Part shown: piece after piece, positions 1 through 11,025 of the stretch
Numbering within the stretch: the stretch's first letter is position 1
Layout: the number at the start of each line of letters is the position of its first letter
From: Dromiciops gliroides
Taxonomy: Eukaryota > Chordata > Mammalia > Microbiotheria > Microbiotheriidae
Assembly: GCF_019393635.1 (NCBI RefSeq)
Contig: NC_057862.1
Span: 264,940,441-265,004,440 of the forward strand
DNA length: 64,000 nt
Reading direction: 5' to 3'
Translations under genes and position numbers: made by a program
The notes under the pieces: generated by a model
What the model was told of the DNA's origin: nothing
The model's input: the letters and a program-made list of their open reading frames with translations, nothing else
The model's database searches: none

Positions 1-1700
1 GCAAGGTGCTACAGGAGCATAGGGAGAAGGTATTCAGGAACTGAGCCTGCAGATCTTGGTAGTATTAACAGAGTATGAACTAAAGGACCAGGTAGCAGAG
101 GATTCCTTGACCAGGATGCTCTGGAGCCCAGAGCATTTGACAGGACAGAATTTAGAAGATGAAGTGAGCTTTGAGGCTAGCCATGAAGTGGAAGAAGTCA
201 TAAATTCTGGCAAGCAGGTCTGGGGGATCAGTGAGCCTGGAAGTAGAAGTCAGAGCAAGGAGGTGCTAAGAAAGCTATAGGAATAGAAGTATGGACTCAA
301 AAGAGGGGGAGGGTAAAAGATGAATAGTTAAGAGGAAGATGTAAACTTACCAAGAATAGGAAATGAGCTATAAGAAACTGCAGTAATAGAGCTGTCTGGT
401 AGAATAAGTACTGCAAGAAGAGGACTTAAAATAGCAGGAGGTATGGCATCTGGGTCAGCAAAGCAATGGGGCATGTATTTGGAAGAGTATTTGGGAGTTA
501 AACTAGGAGAGAGCCCATGGCATGAAAGATGGAGCTGAAAAGCTGGACAAATACAGGAAGATATGATGAAAGGAACAAAGTATGAGATGGCAGGAGTCCC
601 GGAGCCTAAATCCTAGGTGATTCAGAGTCTGACAGTGGCAGAATTAAGGGTTTTGTCTGAAAGGAGTAAGAAGTGCCAGAGGAAATAGTGGGTAATGAAG
701 AGATGAAAGGAGCTGACCCAATGTTAGAAACTACAGAGTCCAAGAGAGGGACAGAAGAGCTGAGGGTGAGAGAGAGAAGGAAAGAAGTAAAAGGAATGGG
801 AAAAACAAGGAAAAAGAAAACAAGTGGTCACAAGTACAAGGACTGAGCTAGCTAGAGGCACAGGAACTGAGAATACCTGACTACCAGGAAAGGAGGGGGA
901 CAGCCAAGGAGTCATGGAGAAAAGAGCTCAAGTACGGGAATTTGGTAGTATAAAGCAACACAAGGAAGAGGAAAGAGATCAGGTGCTGTGGAGAGAACCG
1001 CAGAGGCTGATGAAGTAGTATTCAGAGATAAGGCCTGAAGATCATGGAAATGCTGAAAACTGAAAAAAGCAGAGTGAAGGAGAAGTGGGGTGAAAGGGGA
1101 ACTCAGCTATGAAAGGGCAGCTTTGCTTTAGGTGCTCAGATAAAGAAAACAGGAATTGGGCTGGGAGAGGAATGATGGAACAAGGAGCACAGGAGCTTGA
1201 GGGGACAGCTGAGACTAAAGAGACAGAGTCTGAAGATATGAGAAAAGAAGGGGAGTGAACTCTAAAAGGGACCTAGAACCGACTTCAAAAAAGACATAGA
1301 GGAGAGGGAAGAATACTGAAGAGCTGAGCATCTAGCTGGCAAGAGGATGAAGGTCTGGGGGGTTGAGAGTGTGCCCGAGGCTGAGGGAGAGAAAATATCA
1401 GACTTAGAAAGGAGTATAGATGCCCTAAGAAGAATGGCAATGACAGAGGAGCTAAAAGTTCTATGGTTAAATGCCTAAACAGCCAGAGTAAACAGGACAT
1501 GAACTTGTAAGGATAAATGTGTCCAGGACAATTCTGGCCATTGTATCCAGAGCAGGCTGCTGCAGGACATAAGGACTGGGCACCAAAGAGAACTAAGGTT
1601 CCAAGGGGGACAGAGCTTAAGAACTGAGCTGGGAGGGGTGTGAGGAATAGGGAGCACAGAAAAATAGGAGACATAAGATCTGACAAGGCAAGCTTTATTG
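1..1700 (+). repeat. Purine-rich degenerate tract, probable gamma switch region (S-gamma)
   Basis: The + strand is strongly A/G-rich for about 1.7 kb, with degenerate repetition and roughly ten scattered GAGCT motifs (for example near 533, 703, 756, 845, 924, 1192, 1320, 1448, 1610). Short phrases such as 'aggaactgagc' and 'gtagtatt' recur. It lies 1.7-3.4 kb upstream of IGHG CH1, where a switch region belongs, and a purine-rich non-template strand is the known property of mammalian switch regions. The repeats are far weaker than in S-epsilon near 50 kb, so the identification rests on position and composition. Short ORFs here have no recognisable content. Confidence 0.5.
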
Positions 1701-2354
1701 TTGCCATAACAACCAGATCCAGAGTTTTAGCTCAGGACAGGTCTCTCCTCTCCCTGCACTATCATTACTGGGAAGCTGGGAAGCTTCTGAGAAGAAGAGG
1801 TCGGAGCTTATTGTGCTAAAATACCAGTAGTATCAGCCTATGGAATACAATGCCTACCAGGGTACTAAGCACAGCTGCCTCCCCCAAATTCCTTAATCTA
1901 GTTTAATGATATCACCTCTCTGCAACATCCAGGCTCTTGACTGGTCTTTCTGATTTCAAGTTGCATGTCCCTTTGATCAAGATTTCATCTCTTTAAGAAT
2001 GGGGGCTAGAGACCATGGGTCAAAATTTTACAAGGCCCATACCTCCCTAAGGATAGCAACCAGCATAGAAGGGAGAGGGGGCAGCTGAGCTGGCATGCAG
2101 GCAAAGGCCATAAGGACTAAGAGCACAAGAGATACAAGAGATACAAGAGATATTGGAGCATGGAACCCAGAGCTGAGGAACAAGGGACAATGGGGTCAAA
2201 ATGGCACAGTATTAAGTGAACAGGTTTGTGAGGACAAGGCTGGGAGCAATAGGTGCTCCAGAGTTGGTGAGAAGAGAGCAGAGACCTGAGAGGCCCCATA
2301 CAATCTAGAAACAGCCCCTGGGATGAGCTGGCACATTACACAGCACAGGAAATG

Positions 2355-2625
2355 AGGGAAGTTAATAATAGTAACTAATACTTATATCATGCTTTAAAGT
2401 TTGCAAGCATTTTACATATATTATCTTATTTGAAGCACAGCAAATTCAAGATACTACTATGGGTACTATGAATATTCTTATCCCCTTTTCTTACAAATTA
2501 GAAAACTCAGGGAAGAGTGTGATTATAGTTACCCAGCTTATCAGAGATGGGATTTCAGTCCACTTTTTCCTGATACCAATTCTAACTGTTCACTTTGCCA
2601 CAATGTTTCAAGACATGATTAAAGG
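2355..2625 (-). repeat. Old MIR/CORE-SINE-like copy
   Basis: The diverged sequence reads: metabolic tail ('catgctttaaagtttgcaag'), then a core resembling 'ttacaaattagaaaactcag', then an eroded tRNA-like head at the right. That order is the minus orientation. The rest of 1,700-3,435 holds no gene or repeat that I can name. Confidence 0.45.
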
Positions 2626-3435
2626 GTCAGGACCCAAATTTGAAAAGGACAAAGAGAACAGAACTGAGGGCAGAACCGAGGTTACAAAGGAGGGTACAAG
2701 CTGATAAGATGGCAGGCTAAGGAGGAAAGGGATCTATAGATGATAAGAATCTACAAGGCAGAGTACTCTAAACTAAGAGGAAAGACTTCATTAATATCTT
2801 CCACTCCTGTACCCTATCCCAGAAAAGACATGTGGAAACTCTGGTCTAAAGCTTCCATGTGTCAGGTAGGGAGACACAAGACTTTTCCCTGGTGAGATAT
2901 GGTTCAAGGTCAAAACAAACACCAGCTCTTGTGCTAGGACTGATAGTATCAAAGGCTTGAAATCTGGAAAAGGCCTTAGTTTTAACTGTAGTTTTAACTT
3001 AATTTGTAATTTAAATATGCAATTTGACAACATTTTACCAGTGAGGAGGTAGGGATTCAAACCCAGGTATTCCCAAATCTTGTGCTCTTTCCATAAAATC
3101 ACTCTTGCCTCCCAGTGTAAGAGCTGAGAAAACTCCCAGGGCAGGATAAGGACAACTTTTCCTAGCCCACCAGAACATACCACTACTGAAGGCCCTGCTA
3201 GCCAAACAGCACAACTGCAAGATATGACCATCTCCTCTTCCAAGAGGATTTGAAGAGAGGAGGCTAGAAATTAAGATTAGTAGTTAAAGATTGCTCTACA
3301 AGAATGGAAGGAAGCTATTATTTACTACCAGGTCACAGCTCCTGGTAGTCAATACAAAAGGAATAACTGAAGGAAGGAAAAATGGGTTCATACTGGTGCT
3401 TCTATGACAAAGTCTATCTCTATCTTCTTTTTTAG

Positions 3436-3726
3436 CCAGCTCCACAGCTCCATCTGTCTTTCCCCTGACACCCAATTGTGCCCAAGAAACCTCCTCCCAA
3501 GTAGCTCTGGGCTGCCTGGTGTCAGGCTACTTCCCTGAGCCTGTGACGGTGACATGGAATTCAGGGGCCATCTCCAGTGGAATCCAGACCTATCCTTCTG
3601 TCCTCCAGTCCTCAGGACTCTACACCTTAAGCAGTCAGTTGACAGTTTCTGCAGATGCTTTGTCCAAGCCATACATCTGCAATGTGGCCCACCCAGCCAC
3701 ATCCACCAAGATTGACAAGAAAATTG
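3436..3726 (+). CDS. IGHG: IGHG CH1 exon
   Basis: 97-residue C1-set Ig domain reading (A)[19 protein letters not shown], then the B-strand Cys in [17 protein letters not shown], the invariant Trp, and the F-strand Cys in [13 protein letters not shown]. The Cys in PNCAQ near the start is placed to bond the light chain. The acceptor is a pyrimidine tract ending tttag (3431-3435); the donor is attg|gtgaga at 3727. The exon starts in the second base of a codon, so the first base comes from JH. The domain pairs with the light-chain constant domain in the Fab. Confidence 0.95.
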
Positions 3727-4029
3727 GTGAGAAGAAAGGGGAATGAACAAAGGGAAGAGGGTGGGCATTTATAGTTTTAGAGATCTGTGGGGATGGGAGA
3801 GGATAAAGATAGGGCAACAGTCACATGTGGTTTAAAAAAAAGCCTCCAGACTAGGAGAAGAGTCATTCTGGGAAAGGTAGAAAAGCTATAAATATAGAGA
3901 CTTGGGCGACTATTGACCAAGGAGATCCTATAAAATGTGGAGGTTAAATTATGCTTCCTCCTGTCCCGGGGCACATAAAATTAATATAGTTCTAGATCCT
4001 GAATAATAATAATAATTATTATTATTAAT

Positions 4030-4290
4030 AGATGACCTTTATATAGCACTCAACAGTGTTCCAGGCACTATGCTAAGTCCTTTATAACTATTTTCCCATT
4101 TGATCCTCACAACCACCCTGCAAGGTAGGTGCTATTATTATCTTCATTTTACAGATGAAGAAACTGAAGCAAAAAGAAGTTAAGTGACTTACCCAGGGTC
4201 ACACAGTAAGCATCTAAGGCCAAATTTAAACTCAAGTTTTCTTGATTCCAGGCCAGGGGCCTAATCCACTGTGCCACTAGCTAGATGCCT
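4030..4290 (-). repeat. CORE-SINE (MIR-like) in the CH1-hinge intron
   Basis: Reads tail-to-head on the + strand: 'ctttatatagcactcaacag', 'tcctcacaaccaccctgcaa', 'cccagggtcacacag', then a diverged tRNA-like head ending near 'atccactgtgccactagcta'. It is diverged, hence old. A short AAT/ATT repeat lies just before it (4003-4028). Confidence 0.65.
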
Positions 4291-4729
4291 AACTAGCTGG
4301 CAGAGAAAGTTTGTAATTTCTTGGCCTACAAATCTATGAGTTTCAGCAATTTGGCTTCAGTATGAAAAGACTGTGACAATAGATGCGAATTCCTTAACAC
4401 CTCATCATGTTCTTTCCTAGAAGAATGGTAATGGAAAAAAAGATCACTTAACAAATAGCTAGATAGTAATTGTTCCACTGTTGCTTCTGAAACTTACTTG
4501 TTATGTGACCATGGGTCACATAACAGTTCCACATCTTTAAAATGGGGAGAATAGCACCCCCTCATTGTGAGAATGTTTTCATAAATTCTGTCTTTTCCAA
4601 ACCTTTTCCCTTAGTAAATATCCTTTCATAAGCTAATTAATGGCAATTAGCATTGGGCATTAGTTAATAATTAATTATTTGGGATTAACTAATTAGTATT
4701 GATTAGCATTGGAGAATACACAAGATAGG

Positions 4730-5010
4730 GGATCATGAGTAATAGTATTAGAAGCTACAATTAGCTCAGAATTGCTACTTCCTTAACATGACCTTGGGCA
4801 AGTTACCTCTTCTCTCTGGGTCTCAGTTTTCTTTCCTGTAAAAAGAGCACACGTCTCCTAGAATTCTAAGGGAAGGAATAGTCAGTCATTTTCTGGAGGA
4901 AATATTATAATAGCACCTGCCCTACAGGGAGATTTGGAAGATCAAATGGGATTCAATGTAAAGTGATTTTCAAACCTTAAAGTTCTATAAATAGCGGCTG
5001 TTACTTTATT
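4730..5010 (+). repeat. MIR-like SINE, old
   Basis: Plus orientation: 'aacatgaccttgggcaagtt', then 'gggtctcagttttctttcct', 'gtaaaaagagc', then the MIR core-like 'atagcacctgccctacaggg' and a tail 'tgtaaagtgattttcaaacc'. Diverged from the consensus that I remember. Confidence 0.55.
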
Positions 5011-5269
5011 TGGTCTCTGGCAAATCCTATCCTCCCCACTGCTTCATCTCTCCCTGAATGCCTGAAAGCAAGTGTCCTGGCTTATGTCCTCTTCCTGAGT
5101 TCCGGAGGTAGGGAAGTCTCACCACTCACCAAGTCAACCTTGAATTCTCAGTCCATGCTGAGAATTCTCTATCCTTCCTTCTAATTTCCCAACCTAGACC
5201 TTTCCCTGATGATCCTCTGGCCATTACTATTATATCTAGAAAAGTAACTCCTCATCTCCATATCACAAG

Positions 5270-5452
5270 AACATAGGTTGAGAGTTGGCAGAGACATCTT
5301 TTTTCAGCCCCTTCTTTTTGTAGAAAAGAAAACTGAGGCCAAAGGAAAAGAGATGACTGGCCAGAGCCCATCTTAGTAGCTACTATTAGTAAGTAGCAGA
5401 ACCAGAACCTGAACCCAGATGCTCTTTCCAATATTCTAGGCTGCCTAATTTA
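5270..5452 (-). repeat. MIR-like SINE fragment, old
   Basis: Contains 'gaaaactgaggcca', an eroded 'agtagctactattagtaag' and 'agaacctgaacccagatgct', the reverse-oriented body and head of a MIR-type SINE. It sits in the CH1-hinge intron. Confidence 0.45.
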
Positions 5453-5677
5453 ACTTAACCTGTAATACTATCCAATTCCCCCTATAGGCATCTGTTCTTC
5501 TATAGGCAATTACTTTGACAGACATTTACACTAAGTTACAAATTATTAAAAATGAGGGAGATTGGGTAGCGAGTCAGAACCTTTGCAAATTCAGGCTGAT
5601 GGTCCCAGTGTTTAGATGGGAAATTCTACCTCTAGATTTAAGTATAAAACTTATACAACAACTTTTCTCTTTTTCAG

Positions 5678-5722
5678 AAACCAAAATTCAGCCCTCAGAG
5701 TGTCTATGCTGCAAATGTCCAG
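5678..5722 (+). CDS. IGHG: IGHG hinge exon
   Basis: A separate 45-bp exon reading ETKIQPSECLCCKCP with split codons at both ends. It has four cysteines in six residues (CLCCKC), and CH2 adds another three residues later (DCDFGGPS), so the hinge can form several inter-heavy-chain disulfides. The acceptor is a long pyrimidine run ending tttttcag (5670-5677); the donor is ccag|gtatca at 5723. It lies 1.95 kb from CH1 and 1.18 kb from CH2. A hinge with its own exon is the arrangement of placental IGHG. The phase matches both neighbours exactly, which makes a chance ORF unlikely. Confidence 0.88.
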
Positions 5723-6581
5723 GTATCAGGGGAGGGGAGGTCACAGGGAGGTGCTCAGACTCCCTCCATGGAACTGCTAAGCACTGAGCAGGAAACCAAC
5801 CAGGGTTGCCAGGGCAAAGGTGGGGAAGAGCTGGAATCCCAGGGCAAGCAGCTTCTTGGGAACAAGAATACGTGCTCAGTTTAAAATCTTTTATGATATT
5901 GGGGGACAAGATTGAAAAATAAGGCATCGAAGGGGTAAGGCTATGCCCTGTAGAAGGACTCTTAGGGAAGATATTGAGGGTTTTCCAACAAATGGCCATG
6001 ACTGTAGAGTGGCTGTGACCCCTACAGGTCTTGTGGGTATGAACCCTTCAAGTCCAGTCTGAGAGACAAGCACTCTAAAAAAGACCTAGAGTTCTTAGCG
6101 AACTTAATATAAATATGCATTATGATACCATAGCTACCAAACCACTGCAATCTCAAGCTACACTGAAAGGCAGTCCAGGACCAGGGAGGTGGTAGTCTCA
6201 CCTTTGGAGAACTGAACACACATTCCATTTTTGTTGCCACATTTTAGGAAGGATAATAATAAGGAGGAGAGCTACCACAATGGTAAAGGAATTCTGTTGT
6301 ACCAGATGAGAATGGAGTAAAAGAACAGGGGATATTTATCTCAAAGAAGAAAAGGCTTTTGGGATGGGGAAAGGGGAGAAAGGGAGACATATGTGTCTTC
6401 AACTATTTGAAAGGCTGTCATGTAGGAGAGTGATTAGGCTTCTTCTGCTTGGTCCCAGAAGGCCAAGAGGAGCTATGGTTAAATTGGTAGAGTTTAATTT
6501 AGTCTGGATTAAGGAAAAACTTCCTAATAGGACTGAAAGTCTTCAAGGCACAAAAGCCTGTTGGACTCTGGGGTCCCTTCT

Positions 6582-6722
6582 TTTTTTTGTGAAGCAATTG
6601 GGGTTAAGTGACTTGCCCAGGGTCACACAGCTAGTAAATGCCAAGTGTCTGAGGCTGGATTTGAACTCAGGTCCTCCTGAATCCAGGGCCGGTGCTCTAT
6701 CCACTGCGCCACCTAGTTGACC
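6582..6722 (-). repeat. Marsupial tRNA-type SINE in the hinge-CH2 intron
   Basis: The sequence from a T-run through 'gaagcaattggggttaagtg' to 'tatccactgcgccacctagt' is a minus-strand copy of the young SINE. It is flanked by a perfect 16-bp target duplication, ctctggggtcccttct, at 6566-6581 and 6723-6738. Confidence 0.9.
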
Positions 6723-6900
6723 CTCTGGGGTCCCTTCTAAATCAGATTCTGTAGTCCTGTGAGAATGAGATGAGCATGCAGGTAGATTTTGGGGACAAAT
6801 ATGAAAACTTTGTATGATCAATTAGGAGTCCCCAAAAGAGTCTAAGTACATTATGCATTGGGCCCTGGGAGGTTTGTGACTAACATCTGTCTTCTTTCAG

Positions 6901-7221
6901 ATTGTGATTTTGGTGGACCTTCTGTATTTCTCTTCCCACCAAGCCCTAAGGATACCCTCACATCCTCAAGAACCCCTAAAATCACCTGTGTGGTGGTTGA
7001 TGTGAGTGATGCATCAGGTGTTGAAATTACCTGGTTCAAAGGTGATAAAGAAGTTGAAAATCCTAAACCAACACAGAAGAAACTAAACAATGGCACCTCG
7101 CAAGTGGTCAGCACTCTTCCTGTAGCCCACCCTGACTGGCTGAATGGCGTTCATTACAGCTGTAAAGTTGATAATAAAGAATTACCATTTCCTGTGAAAA
7201 AGGTCATCTTCCACACTCAGG
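6901..7221 (+). CDS. IGHG: IGHG CH2 exon
   Basis: 107-residue C1-set domain. It opens with lower-hinge DCDFGGPSVFLFPPSPKDTL, has canonical Cys in KITCVVVDVS and YSCKVDNKELP, and has an N-glycosylation sequon NGT in KKLNNGTSQVVST that aligns with human Asn297. Asp265 (VVVDVS) and Pro329 (ELPFP) equivalents, used in Fc-gamma-receptor and C1q contact, are present. The FcRn-contact loop reads KDTLTSSRTP where human has KDTLMISRTP, so Ile253 is replaced by Ser; the His310 equivalent (VAHPDW) is kept. Acceptor cttctttcag (6891-6900); donor ctcagg|gtaaga at 7222. Confidence 0.95.
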
Positions 7222-7334
7222 GTAAGAAGATTGGACTTCTTGGAGTCACAGATGGGACCAAGCTTATCCTTAGCCCTAATGCCTTTTTCTAAGAGGTCAG
7301 GAACTCTATTACCCCAAAGAAATTGCAACTTGTC

Positions 7335-7500
7335 TCAACTTCAGGATGTAGTGGAAAGAGCACTACTAGATTTGTTGTCATATGATCTGGTTTCAATTCC
7401 TCTTCTTAGCACTAAGCTGTAACCATCTATCACTAACTAGGCCTTAATTAGTTCATCTATAAAATGAGATCCTTTCCAACTCTCCAATCCTATGATCCTA
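7335..7500 (+). repeat. MIR-like SINE, old, in the CH2-CH3 intron
   Basis: Begins 'gtagtggaaagagcactact' and continues with 'tggtttcaattcctcttctt' and 'ttcatctataaaatgaga', the order of a plus-strand MIR. Confidence 0.55.
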
Positions 7501-7546
7501 TACCCATACATATATATGTATATGTATGTTTATCTGTACATGTATC

Positions 7547-7550
<4 letters not shown>

Positions 7551-7599
<49 letters not shown>
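7551..7599 (+). repeat. (TG)n microsatellite
   Basis: An uninterrupted TG run of about 24 units in the IGHG CH2-CH3 intron, preceded by TA/TG-rich sequence. The rest of this intron up to 8,458 shows no gene or clear repeat. Confidence 0.97.
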
Positions 7600-7602
<3 letters not shown>

Positions 7603-8458
7603 GTGCCTAATCCTCCTGGGTACAAAGTACTGAGAGGTACAAATGAGTCAGTTTTATAAACAAGGGCACTGAATTTCAGGCTGATAAGTTTCTTAGCCTC
7701 ACAGATGGCCAAATCTACCCGTCCTTATTCCCAGATAAGGGCTTTTATCCCTAGAGACTGTAGCCTTTTACAGACTCTGAGCAGGGAAGAATTTAATCAA
7801 TGACATACTGAGAACCAGGAAAGAATGAGATAGACAAAAGACAAATTGAAATTCAAGAAAAACTTCCATGTAGGGGGGTTGTGGTGGTGTTTGAGGGGGA
7901 GGCTAAGGGGAGGAAGACCTTTATCTTTTTGCATGGAAAACTACTAAATCAAGTTATACTTACTCCTTGCTTCCAATGTTTCCCCATTAGTCAAAATACC
8001 CTATGTCTCTCTCTTCATAAGCTTGAGAGAACATCTGGTTTCAAAGGTGAAAAATGCTTGATCAGGAAAGAGTAAGGTCATTCCTCTGTGGGAGAGTTTG
8101 TCCCTGTGAGCAGGGGAGAATGTGTCTTCAGTGGGGTAAGGAGGCAAAGAAAGAATTAAGAAAAGTCAACACTCAAGATTCCAAAATAAAGGGAACTGAA
8201 AATAGAAGAAGAGTCAAGGAAATACATGGTGTAACCAGCAGGGAGCTCAATAAAGTACAAAAATAGTAAGAGATCTTGTGTCTTGGGGGTGGGAAGAAAG
8301 AGTTATATGATAACATTTTAGTTCATTTAGCTCCCAGAGTCTGTTCATCCACAATACTGTAGCAGAAACACCTGGCTTCCCCAGTGTGTTTTCTTACTTT
8401 TTTTTTTTACTTATGTTTTCTTACTTTTTTTTGCTTACATTTTCTCCTCTTCCCAAAG

Positions 8459-8787
8459 GTGACAAAAAGAAGCCTGATATGTATGCCTTTGGCCCACATC
8501 TTGATGAGTTGAAGCATAAAGATACTGTTACTCTTACGTGCCTCATAAAAAATTTCTTCCCTCAAGAAATTGTTGTTGAATGGCAAAGCAACAACAATCC
8601 AGAGTCTGAAGATAACTATTCCACCACCTCACCAATAAGGGAAGGGAACACCTTCTTTGTCTACAGCAAGCTCACTGTGAAGAAAACAAAATGGCAAGAG
8701 AATAACTCCTACACCTGCATGGTCCTGCACGAGGCCTTACCGAACTATGTTTCCCAGAGGACAATCTCTGCATCCCCGGGTAAATGA
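8459..8787 (+). CDS. IGHG: IGHG CH3 exon with secretory terminus
   Basis: 109-residue C1-set domain ending TISASPGK and TGA (8785-8787). The canonical Cys lie in TLTCLIKNFFP and YTCMVLHEALP. FcRn His435 is Tyr here (ALPNYVSQ against human ALHNHYTQ). Two extra sequons, NYS and NNS, could carry N-glycans. The acceptor is preceded by two T-rich stretches and ends cccaaag, with A instead of the usual pyrimidine at -3. Inside the last codons, g|gtaaat (from 8780) is the donor used for the membrane form; the sequence ccgggtaaatga is the same as at this point in human IGHG. The secreted form stops here and uses the poly(A) signal at 9002. Confidence 0.95.
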
Positions 8788-8801
8788 GAGAGCAAAGAGA
8801 A

Positions 8802-8806
8802 ACACA

Positions 8807-8851
<45 letters not shown>
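8802..8851 (+). repeat. (CA)n microsatellite in the secretory 3' UTR
   Basis: A near-perfect AC/CA run immediately after the CH3 stop, between the CH3 alternative donor and the secretory poly(A) signal. Its complement creates spurious Val-Cys ORFs on the minus strand. Confidence 0.97.
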
Positions 8852-8853
<2 letters not shown>

Positions 8854-9001
8854 CCCATCCCCTCCTCCAAGGATAGACAGTTTGGAGCACCTCCCTGTCC
8901 ACTTCTTTCTTCCCACCATGGGGCCTTCCCTCCTTCACATTTTCCATGGTCTGGTGATGGAAGCTCCACATGTAAATTGTAAATTTATCCTCAAGCAAAG
9001 C

Positions 9002-9007
9002 AATAAA
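9002..9007 (+). promoter_or_regulatory. IGHG: Secretory IGHG poly(A) signal
   Basis: AATAAA 215 bases after the CH3 stop, followed by a T/G-containing stretch ('ctgactggactggttctttc'). It is the only canonical signal seen close behind CH3 and fits the secretory poly(A) site whose competition with CH3-M1 splicing sets secreted versus membrane IgG. Confidence 0.85.
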
Positions 9008-9099
9008 ACACCCAGCACTCTATCTGGAATCTTTCTGACTGGACTGGTTCTTTCCCTGGGAAGGTATTAAGGAAGGGGAAGCATTGTCCACTCCTGCCT

Positions 9100-10200
9100 C
9101 TGGCACCAATGTTAGTAGTCATGGTCATCAATGAACACAGTCCAGAAATTTTTCTCACAAAAAAAGAGGAAGAATTGAACTCATATCTCATATCTCATCC
9201 CACTGAACCTCAGTAAGAGTTCTTTTGGTGTAAAAAGGACCTGTATGGAGTCTATCACTACTGCCACCCAGGGACTCATGTTACAAAGATCACAGGGCTA
9301 GAAACAAAGAGTGAAAAGGAACTCAATGTATTAAGGCTAAGCGCAACAGGCATCCATGAAGATTTTATTAGAGAGCAATTTGTGCATTAAAACTAAAAGG
9401 TATAAGATATCACCCTAGCCCCAAGGAGAATATAGACATCTTAGAGTGAGTCATTCCCCTAGCCTCAATGCTTCAACCCTATCTCCTTCTCCCCACCTCT
9501 AGGAATTGGGCCCAGGGGTTTACAGAGCCTTGTGAGTGGTATGCTATAGAATGACTAGAAGGGCTCACCAAATAATTATGATCTCACAATTTTATTATTT
9601 GTGAATATGAATTAGGATAATGTGTCCTGGTGAAGACAGTGAGTTTATGAGTGTGACTATGAATTTATGTGTCTGTTGTGTGTGTTCATGTGTATAAAAT
9701 ACATATTTGGCATTATATAGATAAAATTTAGGTATTTGAGTGAATTGTTTTCAAACTGTTGGCTATATAGACTGGGACTTATTGGATTAGTATACAAATG
9801 TGTTTTTTCATCAATTGGGATGTGAATTTATAAGTCATCTTTTATATTTGTGTGAAATGCCTCCTCTATGTGACAAGTAACCCTTCTCCTCTCAGCTGGC
9901 AGGCTATGGTCCCAATTTTCTTTTTCCCCTTAATGAAATAACTCACTCTTCTCTTCACACCCAGACATCCCACAAAACAAAATATGTGTGGGATAAAATA
10001 AGTAAGAGGATTACTAATTGCAATGTACTAACGTACAATTCACATTTACTAGTTACACTCAGTTTTCACCCCCATGCTCTGCAAAGTCATGCAGACTGTG
10101 AGATGACTGATACCAGCCTGAAGCCTGGGCTTTTAGCCTGAAGTCTCAAACTGAGCCTCTCAACTCTTCTCACCTATTTAATATTCTTTTGGGCCCAATT
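9100..10200 (+). other. CH3-M1 intron, left part: nothing recognised
   Basis: Single-copy-looking sequence with no ORF of note, no SINE head and no strong simple repeat; some T/G-rich text near 9,600-9,750 ('tgtgtctgttgtgtgtgttc'). Confidence 0.5.
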
Positions 10201-11025
10201 CACATACCCCAAGAATAACACACACACACACACACATACACACACACACACACACACATATATACACATATAATGTATACACAAGTTGCACTCACATATG
10301 AACCATAAACACAGTTACTCATATTTAGATACAAACATTATCTCACACACACACACATTCATTCACACAGGCAGATGAGTACATGTATACACACAGACAA
10401 AAATTCAATATCCCTGCATACCCCAAAATAGAATAAAATCATCATGGATAAGAGATATTAAAATAGTTCACTTGAAAACACACCAATTCAAATACAATAT
10501 TATATATTCTCACTCATACAAATCCTCAAAATTAAAAGACACACAACATATGATTGCTCAAGATACAATACAGAATACATAGATGCATTCTCACTAACAA
10601 ATCACATAGACTCATTCTTAAAATCAGCAGTCAGATGCACCCAAAACAGAAACATTCCTACTTTCAAAATTATACTTATTTACACTCACATTTATGTTCA
10701 CACTGACATTCACAGACAATTCAAAATTTTCCTCATAATCATAATCAAACATACAGGCATGTACACTCATTGATTGATTGTTATCTTATTTATTGAGTCA
10801 TTCTTATCTTTCAGTTAAATTCTCAATTGTGCTTATTCTGACAGACCCCAAAACACTCATATTCACAGTAAGATACTCACACACATTCACATTTATCCAC
10901 ACATATACACTCATTCTTAAAATCAGATGTTCACCTTTCAAGTCAACTCAGTTCTATAAAAATTTATTAAGCACATGACATATGGAAAATCCATGTACAC
11001 ATTCATATACTCTCAGACTCAAAAA
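10201..11025 (+). repeat. CA-rich degenerate repeat tract in the CH3-M1 intron
   Basis: Starts with a CA microsatellite (10,218-10,258) and continues for about 800 bases as imperfect 'cacattcacacac', 'tcacactcatac' type units. It lies between the secretory poly(A) signal and M1. A very similar tract occupies the equivalent place in IGHE (55,950-56,870). Confidence 0.75.

Noticed and set aside
1285-1707. 140-codon minus-strand ORF
   Set aside because: Arises from the purine-rich switch-like tract; the protein is low-complexity and resembles nothing known.
8672-8998. Minus-strand ORFs with VCVCVC runs
   Set aside because: Antisense of IGHG CH3 and its (CA)n 3' UTR.
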